From assembly GCA_904846145.1 (NCBI GenBank), contig CAJGZL010000001.1, positions 2,666,001 to 2,730,000 on the forward strand: a stretch of 64,000 nucleotides of DNA, given 5' to 3'. The notes under the pieces were generated by a model, which was not told where the DNA came from, ran no database searches, and worked only from the letters and a program-made list of their open reading frames with translations. Of the stretch, positions 40,345 to 50,555 are shown piece by piece (position 1 is the stretch's first letter; every line of letters begins with the position of its first letter). The DNA comes from Psychrobacter immobilis (GTDB taxonomy: Bacteria > Pseudomonadota > Gammaproteobacteria > Pseudomonadales > Moraxellaceae). Both the position numbers and the translations under genes were made by a program.

Positions 40345-41709
40345 ATGAGCTATTTTGGTACGGACGGTATTCGTGGAAGATTTGGTGAGCTGCCGATCAC
40401 CCCTGATTTTATTCTCAAATTAGGCTATGTGACGGGACAAGTACTGATAGAAAACAATGGCAATAGCTCGCGTAAACCGAGTGTGGTCATCGGTAAAGAT
40501 ACGCGGCTATCAGGCTATGTGATTGAAGGCGCATTGCAAGCGGGATTCAATGCGGCTGGAGTCGATGTGCATATGCTAGGTCCACTACCGACGCCCGCTA
40601 TCGCTCATTTGACCCGTAGCTTTAATGCCGATGCTGGAGTAGTAATCTCCGCTTCGCATAATCCTTATTTTGATAATGGTATCAAGCTATTTTCAGGTGA
40701 TGGTAAAAAGCTCACTGATGCCATGCAAAACGCTATTAACGACAAGCTTAAAGCTATTATGGAAAGCACTGATGCAAGTGCCTTGATGCCGATAGTAGAT
40801 CCAGCAAATCTAGGTAAAAACCATCGTATCGATGATGCTAAAGGTCGTTATATCGAGTTCTGTAAGGGCAGCTTTCCTTATCAATACGATTTGGATCATT
40901 TGACCATCGTGATCGACTGTGCCAATGGGGCAGGCTATAGCGTCGCTCCTAGGGTATTGCGTGAGCTGGGCGCTACGGTCATCGCCATTAATAATACGCC
41001 TGATGGTCTCAATATCAATGAAGAGTGTGGCTCCACTCATCCTAAAGGGCTACAACAAGCGGTACTCGATCATAATGCTGATGTCGGTATTGGCCTCGAT
41101 GGCGACGGTGATCGTATCGTTATGGTCGATGATAAAGGTCGGCTAATCGATGGCGATGGCATCCTTTATATATTGGCGACACAGGGCGCTCGGCAAGCTG
41201 CTGGCGTGGTCGGTACTTTGATGACCAATATGGGACTGGAGCTGGCGCTAAACAAACTTGATATTGGCTTTACTCGTGCCAAAGTTGGTGATCGCTATGT
41301 CATGCAAGAACTTGACGCTCATGGCTGGATATTAGGCGGCGAGCCATCAGGGCATATATTGTGTTTAGATAAGAGCCGTACAGGGGATGCCATCATAGCA
41401 GGCTTGCAAGTACTAGCCGTTATGCAGTCTCAAGATAAAGCATTGAGTGCAATGCTAGAGGGCTTTGAGGTATTACCGCAAAAGCTTGTGAATATACGTC
41501 TAGCGCAAATGCAAGATCCATTCAATTATCCTGAGCTAGTAGCCGCATTTGATAAAGCGCGTGATACCTTAAAAGGTCGCGGGCGTCTGCTTATTCGTCA
41601 GTCAGGTACTGAGCCGATGATTCGGGTGATGGTTGAGTCTGATGATGAGATTGAATGTGATGTAATGGCTAATGATTTAGCCGATCATATTAAGTCCGTG
41701 TTAGGTTAA
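40345..41709 (+). CDS. glmM: Phosphoglucosamine mutase
   Basis: Converts glucosamine-6-phosphate to glucosamine-1-phosphate for peptidoglycan and lipopolysaccharide synthesis. The N-terminal [17 protein letters not shown], the phosphoserine loop VISASHNP with Ser104, the metal loop [16 protein letters not shown] and the phosphate-binding [14 protein letters not shown] loop are all present. At 454 aa it is close to the usual 445. AAAGGA serves as ribosome-binding site. pdxH follows 64 bases downstream and could be co-transcribed. Confidence 0.97.
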   Translation: MSYFGTDGIRGRFGELPITPDFILKLGYVTGQVLIENNGNSSRKPSVVIGKDTRLSGYVIEGALQAGFNAAGVDVHMLGPLPTPAIAHLTRSFNADAGVVISASHNPYFDNGIKLFSGDGKKLTDAMQNAINDKLKAIMESTDASALMPIVDPANLGKNHRIDDAKGRYIEFCKGSFPYQYDLDHLTIVIDCANGAGYSVAPRVLRELGATVIAINNTPDGLNINEECGSTHPKGLQQAVLDHNADVGIGLDGDGDRIVMVDDKGRLIDGDGILYILATQGARQAAGVVGTLMTNMGLELALNKLDIGFTRAKVGDRYVMQELDAHGWILGGEPSGHILCLDKSRTGDAIIAGLQVLAVMQSQDKALSAMLEGFEVLPQKLVNIRLAQMQDPFNYPELVAAFDKARDTLKGRGRLLIRQSGTEPMIRVMVESDDEIECDVMANDLADHIKSVLG

Positions 41710-41773
41710 TGCAATTTTATGGCAGTGAGCAATAACTAAAGTTAATAATGATTAAAGCTAATAAGGAAAAACT

Positions 41774-42421
41774 ATGAGAATGGACTTTACCGATCAACGT
41801 CTGTCTTATGAGAAAGGCGAGCTGGATCAGCAGTCAGTACCAGCTTCACCATTTGAGCTATTTAAAACGTGGATGGATGAGGCGTTAGTACAAAAGGTAA
41901 AAGAGCCTTACGCGATGAGTCTGGCAACTTGTGGCGCGGATAATAAGCCAAGTGTACGTATCGTACTCATGCGCGAGATTACCGAAACAGGTATCGTGTT
42001 TTATACCAATTATGATAGCGCTAAAGGCCAAGATATCGCTGAGAATCCAAATGCAGAGGTTTTGTTCTTTTGGAATGAGCTTGAGCGCCAAGTACGTATC
42101 AGCGGGTCTATTGCTAAGATTGACGCGAGCAAATCTGCGGACTATTTTCATAAGCGTCCCCACGATAGCCAGCTTGGCGCATGGGTTAGTGAGCCACAAA
42201 GCGGCGAGGTTGCAAATCGCGCGATTATGGAAGATAAGTTTGATCAGCTAAAAAGCGACTATCCAAAAGATAGCGTTGTACCAGCACCAGAGTTTTGGGG
42301 TGGTTATGAGATCACTATTGAGAGTATCGAGTTTTGGCAAGGCCGTGCGAACCGTGTACATGACCGTATTGTCTATAGTCAAGATAATGATAATTGGACG
42401 ACTAAGCGTTTATTGCCATAA
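41774..42421 (+). CDS. pdxH: Pyridoxamine 5'-phosphate oxidase
   Basis: FMN enzyme that makes pyridoxal 5'-phosphate from the pyridoxine or pyridoxamine phosphate forms. The chain shows the family blocks: MRMDFTDQRLSYEKGELDQ, MSLATCGADNKPSVRIVLMR (FMN), FYTNYDSAKGQDIAENP, FHKRPHDSQLGAWVS and WGGYEITIESIEFWQGRANRVHDR with a C-terminal KRLLP. Normal length (215 aa). An AAGGA ribosome-binding site precedes the ATG. Confidence 0.97.
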   Translation: MRMDFTDQRLSYEKGELDQQSVPASPFELFKTWMDEALVQKVKEPYAMSLATCGADNKPSVRIVLMREITETGIVFYTNYDSAKGQDIAENPNAEVLFFWNELERQVRISGSIAKIDASKSADYFHKRPHDSQLGAWVSEPQSGEVANRAIMEDKFDQLKSDYPKDSVVPAPEFWGGYEITIESIEFWQGRANRVHDRIVYSQDNDNWTTKRLLP

Positions 42422-42455
42422 AGATATAACGGCTATAATAAATAATTTGAGTAAT

Positions 42456-42499
42456 AAAAAACCACCTTATAGCTATTACTAGCTTCAAGGTGGTTTTTT
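42456..42499. terminator. Terminator after pdxH, bidirectional
   Basis: AAAAAACCACCTT pairs with AAGGTGGTTTTTT around an 18-base loop. It separates pdxH from the convergent minus-strand detoxification cluster. Confidence 0.85.
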
Positions 42500-42584
42500 A
42501 TGTCATGTTTTCATTAATAAACTATTAAGCTTGTCTTAGATGATCTGACCTAAGCAACTTGACCTAAAAAGTTAGCCTTTAAGC

Positions 42585-43262
42585 TTAACCTTTGAGCTTT
42601 GCGATTAGACGCGTAGCCGCTTCTTCTGATGAAGCTGGGTTTTGACCGGTGATCAACAGACCATCTTCAACCACAAATGATTCCCAGTCGGCCGCTTTTT
42701 CATAGTTACCGCCATTGGCAATAAGCGCATCTTCTACTAAGAATGGTACGACGTCTGTTAGGCCTACTGCATCTTCTTCTGAATTGGTAAAGCCCGTGAC
42801 GGTTTTGCCTTTGACTAAGTATTCACCATCGATTTTGACGTTTTTGAGCGCAGCTGGAGAGTGACAAACAAAAGCAACAGGTTTGTCTTGCTTGACGAAA
42901 GTCTCGATCAAGTTAATAGAGTTTTCATCTACTGCCAAATCCCACAATGGGCCATGACCGCCAGGGTAGAATACAGAATCAAAATCTTCTGCTTTCATAT
43001 CAGCGAGTTTTTTAGTATTAGCTAAATGCTCTTGAGCGTCTTTGTCGTCTTTAAAACGCGTGGTGTCTTTGGTTTGAGTATCTTCGGTATCACTACTAGG
43101 ATCTAGTGGTGGCTGACCGCCAGCAGGAGAGGCGAGTGTCACATTGACGCCTGCATCAAGAAAAGCATAGTAAGGGGCGGCAAACTCTTCTAACCAAAAA
43201 CCTGTCTTTTTGCCCGTATCACCCAATTTATCATGTGAAGTTAGTACCATTAAAATATTCAT
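42585..43262 (-). CDS. DJ-1/PfpI superfamily protein, Hsp31-like
   Basis: 225 aa. It has the glutamine-amidotransferase-like fold: NILMVLTSHDKLGDTGKKTGFWLEE, VTLASPAGGQPPLDP, and the nucleophile elbow FVCHSPAAL (Cys-His). This pattern resembles Hsp31-like glyoxalase III enzymes, which remove methylglyoxal without cofactors. The neighbours (curA, yqhD, an aldehyde dehydrogenase and a NemR-like repressor) support a reactive-aldehyde detoxification role. Activity on a given aldehyde is inferred. Confidence 0.85.
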   Translation of the reverse strand: MNILMVLTSHDKLGDTGKKTGFWLEEFAAPYYAFLDAGVNVTLASPAGGQPPLDPSSDTEDTQTKDTTRFKDDKDAQEHLANTKKLADMKAEDFDSVFYPGGHGPLWDLAVDENSINLIETFVKQDKPVAFVCHSPAALKNVKIDGEYLVKGKTVTGFTNSEEDAVGLTDVVPFLVEDALIANGGNYEKAADWESFVVEDGLLITGQNPASSEEAATRLIAKLKG

Positions 43263-43337
43263 AATTGTTCCTTATTATTTATTGATTAAATGTGCTTTAA
43301 ATTATCGGTTTAATATTAGCTTATCTACTATCAAAAA

Positions 43338-44405
43338 CTATTCTACATCAGCGACTTTAACGACCGTTTTACCGAAGTTATCACCTTCTAGCATTCCGAT
43401 AAAGGCTTGTGGTGTTGCGCCTAAACCCTCAACCATATGCTCTTTAGTTTTGATTTCACCTGACTCAACCCAAGCGCCCATCGTCTTTAAAAACTCAGGG
43501 AAATGATCGCCATACTCTTCAAAGATAATAAAGCCTTTGACCGTTAGGCGTTTGCTTAGGACATTACCCATCAGCATGCCCAAACGATCTTTACCATCAG
43601 GTAATTCGGTAGCGTTATATTGTGATACTAGACCGCATACTGGAATACGCGCATGAGCATTTAAAAGTGGTAATACGGCATCAAATACTTTGCCACCGAC
43701 GTTTTCATAGTAGATGTCGATGCCATTAGGGCAGGCCGCTTGGAGCTGCTCAGCGAAGTCATCAGCATAATGATCAAGACATTTATCAAAGCCTAGCTCA
43801 TTGATCGCATAAGCGCATTTCTCGGCTCCACCTGCTACACCGACGGTATTCAAGCCTAATTTATTACCGACTTGACCGACCGTTGCCCCAACAGGACCTG
43901 TAGCGGCAGCAACGACTAATGTCTCACCTTGTTGCGGTTTACCGATATCGGTCAGACCCATATAACCCGTAAAGCCTGGCATGCCTAAGACACCTAGACC
44001 GTATGAGGGGTGCGGCATGTTTTTATCAAGTTTGATCACGCCTTCGCCATTACTGACGCTATAATCTTGCCAGCCTGAGTTAGAGACTACCAAGTCACCG
44101 ACGGCAAATTTGTCTACATTCGATTCGACCACTTGCGCAACCGTACCGCCGAGCATCACATCACCGACTTCTAGCGGATCAGCATAGCTTTTGGCATCGC
44201 TCATACGTCCACGCATATACGGATCAAGTGAGGCATAGACGGTACGCAGAAGCATCTGGCTGTCATTAGGCTTCGGTATCTCGCCAGTCGCCATTTCAAA
44301 GTTATCAGCAGTTGGCGCGCCATTTGGACGGCTGGCTAGTTTAATTTGACGATTGATTTGATTATTCTGTTGTTGTTGAAAGCTCGACTGTTTATCAGTA
44401 CTCAT
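43338..44405 (-). CDS. curA: NADPH-dependent oxidoreductase, CurA-like
   Basis: 355 aa MDR-family alkenal/one reductase. Stretches such as LLRTVYASLDPYMRGRMSD, LGVLGMPGFTGYMGL, TLVVAAATGPVGATVGQ (cofactor loop), GVAGGAEKC and DIYYENVGGKVFDAVLPLL match the CurA/leukotriene B4 dehydrogenase-like group closely. It reduces C=C bonds of electrophilic enones with NADPH in the cytosol. The N-terminal about 20 residues (QSSFQQQQNNQINRQ) are a short extension. It follows yqhD on the same strand after 112 bases. Confidence 0.9.
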   Translation of the reverse strand: MSTDKQSSFQQQQNNQINRQIKLASRPNGAPTADNFEMATGEIPKPNDSQMLLRTVYASLDPYMRGRMSDAKSYADPLEVGDVMLGGTVAQVVESNVDKFAVGDLVVSNSGWQDYSVSNGEGVIKLDKNMPHPSYGLGVLGMPGFTGYMGLTDIGKPQQGETLVVAAATGPVGATVGQVGNKLGLNTVGVAGGAEKCAYAINELGFDKCLDHYADDFAEQLQAACPNGIDIYYENVGGKVFDAVLPLLNAHARIPVCGLVSQYNATELPDGKDRLGMLMGNVLSKRLTVKGFIIFEEYGDHFPEFLKTMGAWVESGEIKTKEHMVEGLGATPQAFIGMLEGDNFGKTVVKVADVE

Positions 44406-44517
44406 AGGAGACTCCCTTTCTTATTAATTTTCTTATTAATAGTATTGTTTTTAGGCAATTGAAGATCAAGCCAAACGGCTACTGGTAAAGCAACCGTTTG
44501 GTAATTAATAAAAGCAA

Positions 44518-45738
44518 CTAGCTGGCTTTTGCTGTCACTGCTCGCTCTAAGATACGGCGTGATACTTGCAAGTCGTTTTTGCCATGCTCACCTAGTTTGA
44601 CCATTTGATGCGCTTCCAATTGCTTGATAATCGGATCAATAGCTGACTGATCTAATTCGGCATCTGCTAAGCTAACTGGCAAGCCGAGCTCGCGGAAGAA
44701 GTTTTCAGTATGACTAATAGCGGACTCTATGATAGCGTCATCATCTTGACCCTCGTCAGTGATGTGCCATACATTGCGAGCATACTGGAGCAGTTTATCT
44801 TTTTTGCTGTCTTTAAGCTCACGTAGTACTGATGGCAATACGATGGTCAAGGTGCGGGCATGATCAATAGCATGCAATGATGTTAGCTCATGACCGATCA
44901 TATGAGTCGTCCAATCTTGTGGTACGCCCGTACCGATGAGACCGTTCAGGGCCATAGTGGCGGTCCACATAATGTTTTTGCGGACTTCCATATTCTCTGA
45001 ATCTTCTTTGACGGCTCTACCTTCATCAATAAGGATTTTGAGTAGACTCTCAGCGAACGCATCTTGTACCTTGGCATTGACTGGATAAGTCAAATACTGC
45101 TCCATTACATGCACAAAAGCATCTGCCACACCATTCATCACTTGACGATCAGGCAAGGTCAAAGTCTTGCTAGGATCTAAAATAGAGAATTTAGGGAAGG
45201 CTAATGGATTACCAAACGGTAGCTTAGCTTGACGCTCGCTATGATTGACCACGCCGCCTGAATTCATCTCAGAACCCGTCGCTGGAATCGTTAATACGGC
45301 ACCTAAATCAATAGCAGAGTCTATATCTCTACAATAGCTGGTAAGTGCGTTCCAAGCTTTATCACGTGATACCGTACCGTCAACATTATCATCATCATGT
45401 AATGAAGAGACCAGTGCGACAAATTTGCTGCCATCAATAACTGAGCCACCACCGACTGCTAACAAAAAGTCGATATTGTGCTCATTGACCATATCAGCTG
45501 CTTTTAGCAGGGTCACAAACTCAGGGTTTGGCTCAATACCACCGAACTCAAATACTTCACGGCTACCGCTAGCCGCTAGTGCTTCTCTGACTTCAGCTAA
45601 AGTGCCTGTGCGCTCAGCTGAACCACCGCCATAAGTAATTAACACGCGGGCATCAGTCGGTACTAGCTTAGATAGCTGCTGGATTTGGTCTTCACCGAAG
45701 ACGATACGTACTGGATTGTAATATTGAAAGTTATTCAT
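44518..45738 (-). CDS. yqhD: Iron-containing aldehyde reductase YqhD
   Basis: 406 aa NADPH-dependent aldehyde reductase of the group III alcohol dehydrogenase family. The chain follows E. coli YqhD closely: MNNFQYYNPVRIVFGEDQI, VLITYGGGSAERTG, EFGGIEPNPE, FLLAVGGGSVIDGSKF, metal-site NGVADAFVHVMEQY and QDWTTHMIGHELTSLH. It lowers toxic short-chain and lipid-derived aldehydes. It heads the minus-strand set yqhD-curA-hsp31-like. A TTAGACC-type operator lies 114 bases upstream, matching the site beside the TetR gene. Confidence 0.95.
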   Translation of the reverse strand: MNNFQYYNPVRIVFGEDQIQQLSKLVPTDARVLITYGGGSAERTGTLAEVREALAASGSREVFEFGGIEPNPEFVTLLKAADMVNEHNIDFLLAVGGGSVIDGSKFVALVSSLHDDDNVDGTVSRDKAWNALTSYCRDIDSAIDLGAVLTIPATGSEMNSGGVVNHSERQAKLPFGNPLAFPKFSILDPSKTLTLPDRQVMNGVADAFVHVMEQYLTYPVNAKVQDAFAESLLKILIDEGRAVKEDSENMEVRKNIMWTATMALNGLIGTGVPQDWTTHMIGHELTSLHAIDHARTLTIVLPSVLRELKDSKKDKLLQYARNVWHITDEGQDDDAIIESAISHTENFFRELGLPVSLADAELDQSAIDPIIKQLEAHQMVKLGEHGKNDLQVSRRILERAVTAKAS

Positions 45739-45851
45739 AATATTCCTAAATCTTTATTGAGGTTAATTAAATTAGTTTTATTAAAAATTTTGATTGGTTA
45801 TAAATGTCTAATAAACATAGATAACCAGAAACTTTTTGCATTGTACATTAA

Positions 45852-45868
45852 TTAGACCGGTCGTCTAG
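45852..45868. promoter_or_regulatory. Operator-like site upstream of yqhD
   Basis: TTAGACCGGTCGTCTAG: TAGAC and GTCTA arms around a GC-rich centre. It differs by one base from the site at 46756. It is placed for control of the yqhD gene by the TetR-type repressor encoded next to it. Confidence 0.75.
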
Positions 45869-45959
45869 TCATTATTTATAATAGTTACAAAACAGCTGTA
45901 TAGAGATATTTAGACAAGAACAATTGATATAACAACAATAAAGCTAGCCTATAAATACT

Positions 45960-46595
45960 TTAACGACCCATCTCAGTCGTAGTCATTTGCCAGACCTCAG
46001 ATAGAGGTGTATTAGTCTGACTAATTTTGGCAATCAGGCTGGCACCGAGCCATGCAAAATACCAGCGCTTGGCGATACTCTCCGCTGAGATATTGGCGCG
46101 CTTAGGTATTGAGCCATCTGCCCAACCAGCTTTGATATGTGTCGCTAACCAGTTTATAGTCTGCTGATAGCCTGTATCTAGCGCTTTACGCATCGGCTCT
46201 GACATATCAGCGACTTCAGCACTTAATTTTACTACCAAGCATTTTTCATGATCGCAGCCGTTCTGCTGAGTGTCATACCAGTTTTGAAAGTAGTCATAAA
46301 GCTTTTGTTGAGCGCTAGTATCTTGCTGATTAATCATATCTAGACGCGTTTTATAAAGAGTAAAATAGTAATTGATGATCGCTTCACCAAAAGCTTCTTT
46401 TGACGCAAAGTAATGATAAAACGAGCCTTTAGGGACACCTGCGGTATCTAGTATTTGCTTGATACCAACAGCAGTAAAGCCCTTCTGTGAAAGGAGCTGA
46501 TAGCCGGTCGTCAGTAGATGCGTCTTAGTATTGGTAAGCGTGGTACTGTTTAGCGTAGTATCAGTAATAGAAACAGCTGAGGTAGTAGCAGACAT
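45960..46595 (-). CDS. TetR-family repressor, NemR/AcuR-like
   Basis: 211 aa. The TetR N-terminal domain is clear: GYQLLSQKGFTAVGIKQILDTAGVPKGSFYHYFASKEAFGEAII. The ligand region holds GCDHEKCLVVKLSAEVADMSEPMRKAL, close to the Cys-containing region of NemR, whose cysteines sense reactive electrophiles such as methylglyoxal and N-ethylmaleimide. It is divergent from the aldehyde dehydrogenase gene and sits beside yqhD, so it probably represses both; the two matching operators support this. Confidence 0.85.
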   Translation of the reverse strand: MSATTSAVSITDTTLNSTTLTNTKTHLLTTGYQLLSQKGFTAVGIKQILDTAGVPKGSFYHYFASKEAFGEAIINYYFTLYKTRLDMINQQDTSAQQKLYDYFQNWYDTQQNGCDHEKCLVVKLSAEVADMSEPMRKALDTGYQQTINWLATHIKAGWADGSIPKRANISAESIAKRWYFAWLGASLIAKISQTNTPLSEVWQMTTTEMGR

Positions 46596-46668
46596 AAAAA
46601 TTATGCCCTCCTTATTGTGTTGGTTTTGACATTAGGTTGTATTGGTTTGAACTATTAGCCAATTGCGT

Positions 46669-46687
46669 TTAGACCAATCGTATTTAG
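46669..46687. promoter_or_regulatory. Partial operator near the tetR start
   Basis: TTAGACCAATCGTATTTAG keeps one arm (TTAGACC) and part of the second of the TetR-type operators. It lies 74 bases upstream of the tetR start. Confidence 0.45.
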
Positions 46688-46755
46688 ATGAGTTACGTTT
46701 TTTCAACAAAATCTGCTGATAATAGTTTTTGGTTTTAAGTGCCTCTATGGTAGCA

Positions 46756-46772
46756 TTAGACCAGTCGTCTAG
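46756..46772. promoter_or_regulatory. Operator-like site in the tetR/aldehyde dehydrogenase intergenic region
   Basis: TTAGACCAGTCGTCTAG, one base different from the site upstream of yqhD. It can serve both the repressor gene and the divergent aldehyde dehydrogenase gene. Confidence 0.75.
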
Positions 46773-47009
46773 CAAGTTAGGTTTGTATATTCGTGATACT
46801 TACTATCGAAATGATACTCACATTAAAAATAGACTTTTATGATTGAGAGAAAAGAGTCGCTCTTATTGGAATAACGACTCAATGAATGCCAAATGGACAA
46901 CATTGAAGTAAATTTTAGCCCATAAAAATATAAATGTTTTAATTGATGACACGCCCTAGATAACTCTTAATTTATACAATCATTAACTTGAATAAAAATA
47001 GGAATAATC

Positions 47010-48497
47010 ATGTCAAATAATAATCAATCAAGCACTGAGAAATATAGCGATTTTAGTTTTCAATATATAGCGGGCGAGTGGCAAAAAGGTCAAGACGATA
47101 GCGTCAATACCGACACCAACCCATTCAACGGTGAGACCTTAGTTGAGATTAAGCAAGCCACGCAAAGCCAATTAGATGAGGCTTATAAAGCGGCAGAAAT
47201 AGCACAGATTGAATGGGCACAAACCAGCCCAGCCGAACGCGGTGCACTACTACATAAAGTGGTTAGCATCTTAGATCAGCGTCAAGATGAGATCGTTGAT
47301 TGGCTAGTCAAGGAGTCGGGCAGTACGCGTATCAAGGCGATGGTCGAGTTTAGCAGTGCACGCGCCATTACGGTAGAAGCAGCAGGATTCCCTAGTCGTG
47401 TGCATGGTGAGATACGTGCTTCAAAGATTCCGGGTAAAGAGAATTTTATCTATCGTGAGCCTATTGGGGTTATTGCCGTTATTAGCCCATGGAATTTTCC
47501 GTTTCACCTGACCCAGCGCTCAATTGCACCAGCTCTAGCGCTAGGTAATGCAGTAGTGCTAAAGCCTGCCAGTGATACACCAGTCACAGGTGGTCTACTG
47601 CTTGCCAAGATATTTGAAGAAGCGGGACTACCAAAGGGACTACTCAATGTCGTAGTCGGAGCAGGTAGTGAGATTGGTGATGCTATGGTTACTCACGATA
47701 CTCCAAGACTCGTCTCCTTTACGGGCTCAACCAAAGTGGGTAAGCATATCGGCGAGCTGGCCAATAGTGGTAATACTATCAAAAAGCTAGCTTTAGAGCT
47801 GGGTGGCAATAACCCTTTCGTAGTGCTAAAAGACGCTAACTTAGATAACGCGGTAAAAGCGGCGGTGTTTGGCAAGTTCTTGCATCAAGGTCAAATCTGT
47901 ATCGCTATCAACCGTATCATCGTCGAAGATGCTATTTATGATGATTTCGTTGAGCGTTTTCACGCGCATGTAAAAACGTTAAAAGTGGGTGATCCTAACG
48001 ATCAAGATACAGCGATTGGACCTATTATTAATGCAGATCAGCTAAAATCAATCAAAGATAAAATCGCTAAAGCAAAAGATGCTGGCGCGAACATGATTAT
48101 GAGTGGCGAGATTGAGGGGCAAGTGGTGCCGCCGCATATCTTTACTGAGGTTACTGCTGATATGGATTTATCTTGTAATGAAATATTTGGCCCACTAGTT
48201 GGTATTATCCGCGCTAAAGATGAGAATGAAGCCTTAAAGCTATCTAATGATACTGAGTATGGATTATCAAGTGCAGTATTTACTGAAGATATGGAAAAAG
48301 GTCTGCGTTTTGCTCGTGGTATCAAAGCGGGTATGACTCATATCAATGACATCACCGTTAATGACGAAAGTAATGCGCCATTCGGTGGGGAGAAAAACTC
48401 TGGTATTGGGCGCTTTAATGGCGAATGGGTGTTAGAAGAGTTTACCACTTTGCATTGGATATCTGTGCAGCATGAGCCTCGTAATTATCCTTTCTAA
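47010..48497 (+). CDS. NAD(P)-dependent aldehyde dehydrogenase
   Basis: 495 aa. Oxidises aldehydes to acids. Family motifs: [59 protein letters not shown] (general-base Glu) and the catalytic Cys in [13 protein letters not shown]. The [29 protein letters not shown] ending resembles the benzaldehyde/vanillin dehydrogenase subgroup. An AATAGGAATA ribosome-binding region precedes the ATG. It is divergent from the TetR gene and likely co-regulated. A terminator follows at 48546. Confidence 0.93.
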   Translation: MSNNNQSSTEKYSDFSFQYIAGEWQKGQDDSVNTDTNPFNGETLVEIKQATQSQLDEAYKAAEIAQIEWAQTSPAERGALLHKVVSILDQRQDEIVDWLVKESGSTRIKAMVEFSSARAITVEAAGFPSRVHGEIRASKIPGKENFIYREPIGVIAVISPWNFPFHLTQRSIAPALALGNAVVLKPASDTPVTGGLLLAKIFEEAGLPKGLLNVVVGAGSEIGDAMVTHDTPRLVSFTGSTKVGKHIGELANSGNTIKKLALELGGNNPFVVLKDANLDNAVKAAVFGKFLHQGQICIAINRIIVEDAIYDDFVERFHAHVKTLKVGDPNDQDTAIGPIINADQLKSIKDKIAKAKDAGANMIMSGEIEGQVVPPHIFTEVTADMDLSCNEIFGPLVGIIRAKDENEALKLSNDTEYGLSSAVFTEDMEKGLRFARGIKAGMTHINDITVNDESNAPFGGEKNSGIGRFNGEWVLEEFTTLHWISVQHEPRNYPF

Positions 48498-48545
48498 AAA
48501 CGGCTGTTTTTACTCAGATGATTTAAAATAATGTTTCTAAAATGA

Positions 48546-48575
48546 AAAAAAGACTGCTGTATAGGCAGTCTTTTT
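48546..48575. terminator. Terminator after the aldehyde dehydrogenase gene
   Basis: AAAAAGACTGC pairs with GCAGTCTTTTT around a 7-base loop; bidirectional. Confidence 0.85.
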
Positions 48576-48598
48576 CTATGGGAGCTTTGATAGTAGGA

Positions 48599-48829
48599 TT
48601 AATTAAGGTGAAAACCTAACATATCTTTGATCTCATCGATGGTCATGTGCCTAACGAGCGCCTGATCTTCTACTGATAAGCGATTGGTATGCTCTTTGAT
48701 CATCTTATGGATACTGCGTGCCACCTCAGAGGTTGTGGCATAGTACATTTGTGGTTCTTCTTTGGTGAGTTTTATCAAAAATTCATTTACGATTTTACGT
48801 TTGTGAATCACAACGTGTTCTACAGTCAT
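48599..48829 (-). CDS. Small conserved-looking protein of unknown function
   Basis: 76 aa, a clean ORF with an AGGAGA ribosome-binding site on the minus strand just upstream (48836-48841). Helical, charged sequence (RSIHKMIKEHTNRLSVEDQALVRHMTIDEIKDMLGFHLN). No family recognised. It is convergent with the aldehyde dehydrogenase gene, with a terminator between. Confidence 0.65.
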   Translation of the reverse strand: MTVEHVVIHKRKIVNEFLIKLTKEEPQMYYATTSEVARSIHKMIKEHTNRLSVEDQALVRHMTIDEIKDMLGFHLN

Positions 48830-49045
48830 AACATTCTCCTAGAGAGGAACTATTTAAACAGTCAGCTTAAATTTAGTCAATAACAGCTTAGTGAAGATGT
48901 AATACCTACATAATATAAGTAAAGCAAAAGTAGTATTAATACACGCGGTTAACAAGCCATATACTGTTCGATGTTTCTTTAGATACTATAGTTTAATATG
49001 CCCTAGTTTAAGAGACATAGAACAATAACTTTTGGAACCGTAACG

Positions 49046-50482
49046 ATGTCAAATACCCCTGTAAATAGTCCACCTACTGCCAAAACATCACTAGTGCTAT
49101 TCCATAATGATTTACGCGTTCATGATAACGCCACTTTAGTTAAAGCCGCCCAATTGACTGATGATAATAACGGACGACTGCTACTGGTCTACGCTCAAGC
49201 ACTAGTGGATAGCTCAAACTCAAATAATTGGAGTCAGGCTTATCATTTTGATGAGATGGGCGTATCAAGAGCGCAATTTTTACTAGAGAGCTTGGCGGAT
49301 TTAGATCAATCCTTGCAGCAGCTTGGTAATAGGCTACTGTGCCTAAAAAATGACGGCTTTCAGCATAGCAATTCACAGGATGAGTCAGCACAGTCAGACA
49401 CTTTTACGCAGTTATGTCAGCTGATCGAAGCACAACAGGTCACGGATGTCTGTGTGAGCCAAACGGCAGATTACGCGCAAAATCGAGCTTATAAAGCGCT
49501 GCAAGATAAGTACCCACATATCGATTGGCATGTGCAAGCGGTCACGACCCTGTTTGATGACATGCCGACCAAAGCGTTACCGCAAAGCTTTACTCAGTTC
49601 CGTAAAAAGGTTGAGTATGATCATGATTTATTGACTGCCGACTTTGATTTGCTTATTACTCAAACACCAGCGACGCTGCCAGAAATGCCTGATGCTTTGA
49701 TAAATATCAATGGGGATAGCGAGCTGTTTTTTAGCAGGCAAGTTATCGATAGTAGTGCTGATAATCATCAGGCGGAAGTTAATCCTCAAAGTCAGTTTAA
49801 AGGCGGTGAGACTAGCGCTATAGAGCATCTTGATAGCTATTTTGAATCTGATGCGCCCAGCATTTATAAAGAGACACGTAATACGCTTGATGACTGGACA
49901 CACTCTACTAAGTTCTCTGCTTGGCTGGCGAATGGCTCACTATCTGTAAAGGTGATGCTCAACCGCTTACGTCAGTATGAGCGTGAAATTGTCGCTAATA
50001 AGTCAACTTATTGGATATGGTTTGAGCTGCTCTGGCGTGAGTATTTTTATTGGTATGCCGACGTTCATCAAAAGCAGCTATTTACCTTCCAAGGCATCAG
50101 CAGTCACAAGCCGACAACGCTGTACGATAATCGCTCGGGCAAAGCGCCCAGAGAGCAGCGCTTAGAGGAGTGGCAAAAGGGCGAAACGGGCTACCCTATA
50201 GTCAATGCCTGTATGAATCAGCTCAATAGCACGGGCTATATGTCCAACCGTGGTCGGCAGATAGTAGCCAGTGCCTTTATTCATGAGTTGGGGTTAGACT
50301 GGCGCTATGGGGCGACTTATTTTGAGCAGCAGCTAATAGATTATGATGTCGCCAGCAACTGGGGTAATTGGCAATATTTGGCAGGAGTAGGGGCTGATCC
50401 TCGCGGCTGCCGACAGTTCAATCTATCAAAACAAACCCAGCAGCATGATCCCAAAAATGAGTTTATCGATAGATGGGCTTAA
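49046..50482 (+). CDS. Cryptochrome/photolyase, DASH type
   Basis: 478 aa FAD protein of the Cry-DASH group, which repairs cyclobutane pyrimidine dimers in single-stranded DNA or acts in light sensing. The N-terminal SLVLFHNDLRVHDNATLVKA fits the antenna domain. In the FAD domain, YKETRNTLDDWTHSTKFSAWLANGSLSVKVML, FELLWREYFYWYA, GYPIVNACMNQLNSTGYMSNRGRQIVASAF and DYDVASNWGNWQYLAGVGADPRGCRQFN are characteristic. Normal length for the bacterial type. Confidence 0.94.
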   Translation: MSNTPVNSPPTAKTSLVLFHNDLRVHDNATLVKAAQLTDDNNGRLLLVYAQALVDSSNSNNWSQAYHFDEMGVSRAQFLLESLADLDQSLQQLGNRLLCLKNDGFQHSNSQDESAQSDTFTQLCQLIEAQQVTDVCVSQTADYAQNRAYKALQDKYPHIDWHVQAVTTLFDDMPTKALPQSFTQFRKKVEYDHDLLTADFDLLITQTPATLPEMPDALININGDSELFFSRQVIDSSADNHQAEVNPQSQFKGGETSAIEHLDSYFESDAPSIYKETRNTLDDWTHSTKFSAWLANGSLSVKVMLNRLRQYEREIVANKSTYWIWFELLWREYFYWYADVHQKQLFTFQGISSHKPTTLYDNRSGKAPREQRLEEWQKGETGYPIVNACMNQLNSTGYMSNRGRQIVASAFIHELGLDWRYGATYFEQQLIDYDVASNWGNWQYLAGVGADPRGCRQFNLSKQTQQHDPKNEFIDRWA

Positions 50483-50555
50483 TGTTAGATAGAACATAAT
50501 CTAGAAGTTGAATTATAAATTAATTACAACAGACTCTATAAAACGAAATGACTTT

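Larger units (their letters stand above)
46596..47009. other. Intergenic region, 414 bases, divergent promoters with operators
   Basis: Lies between tetR (minus) and the aldehyde dehydrogenase (plus). It holds a complete operator at 46756-46772 and a partial half-site (TTAGACC) at 46669-46675. The rest is AT-rich with no coding frame. Confidence 0.6.
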
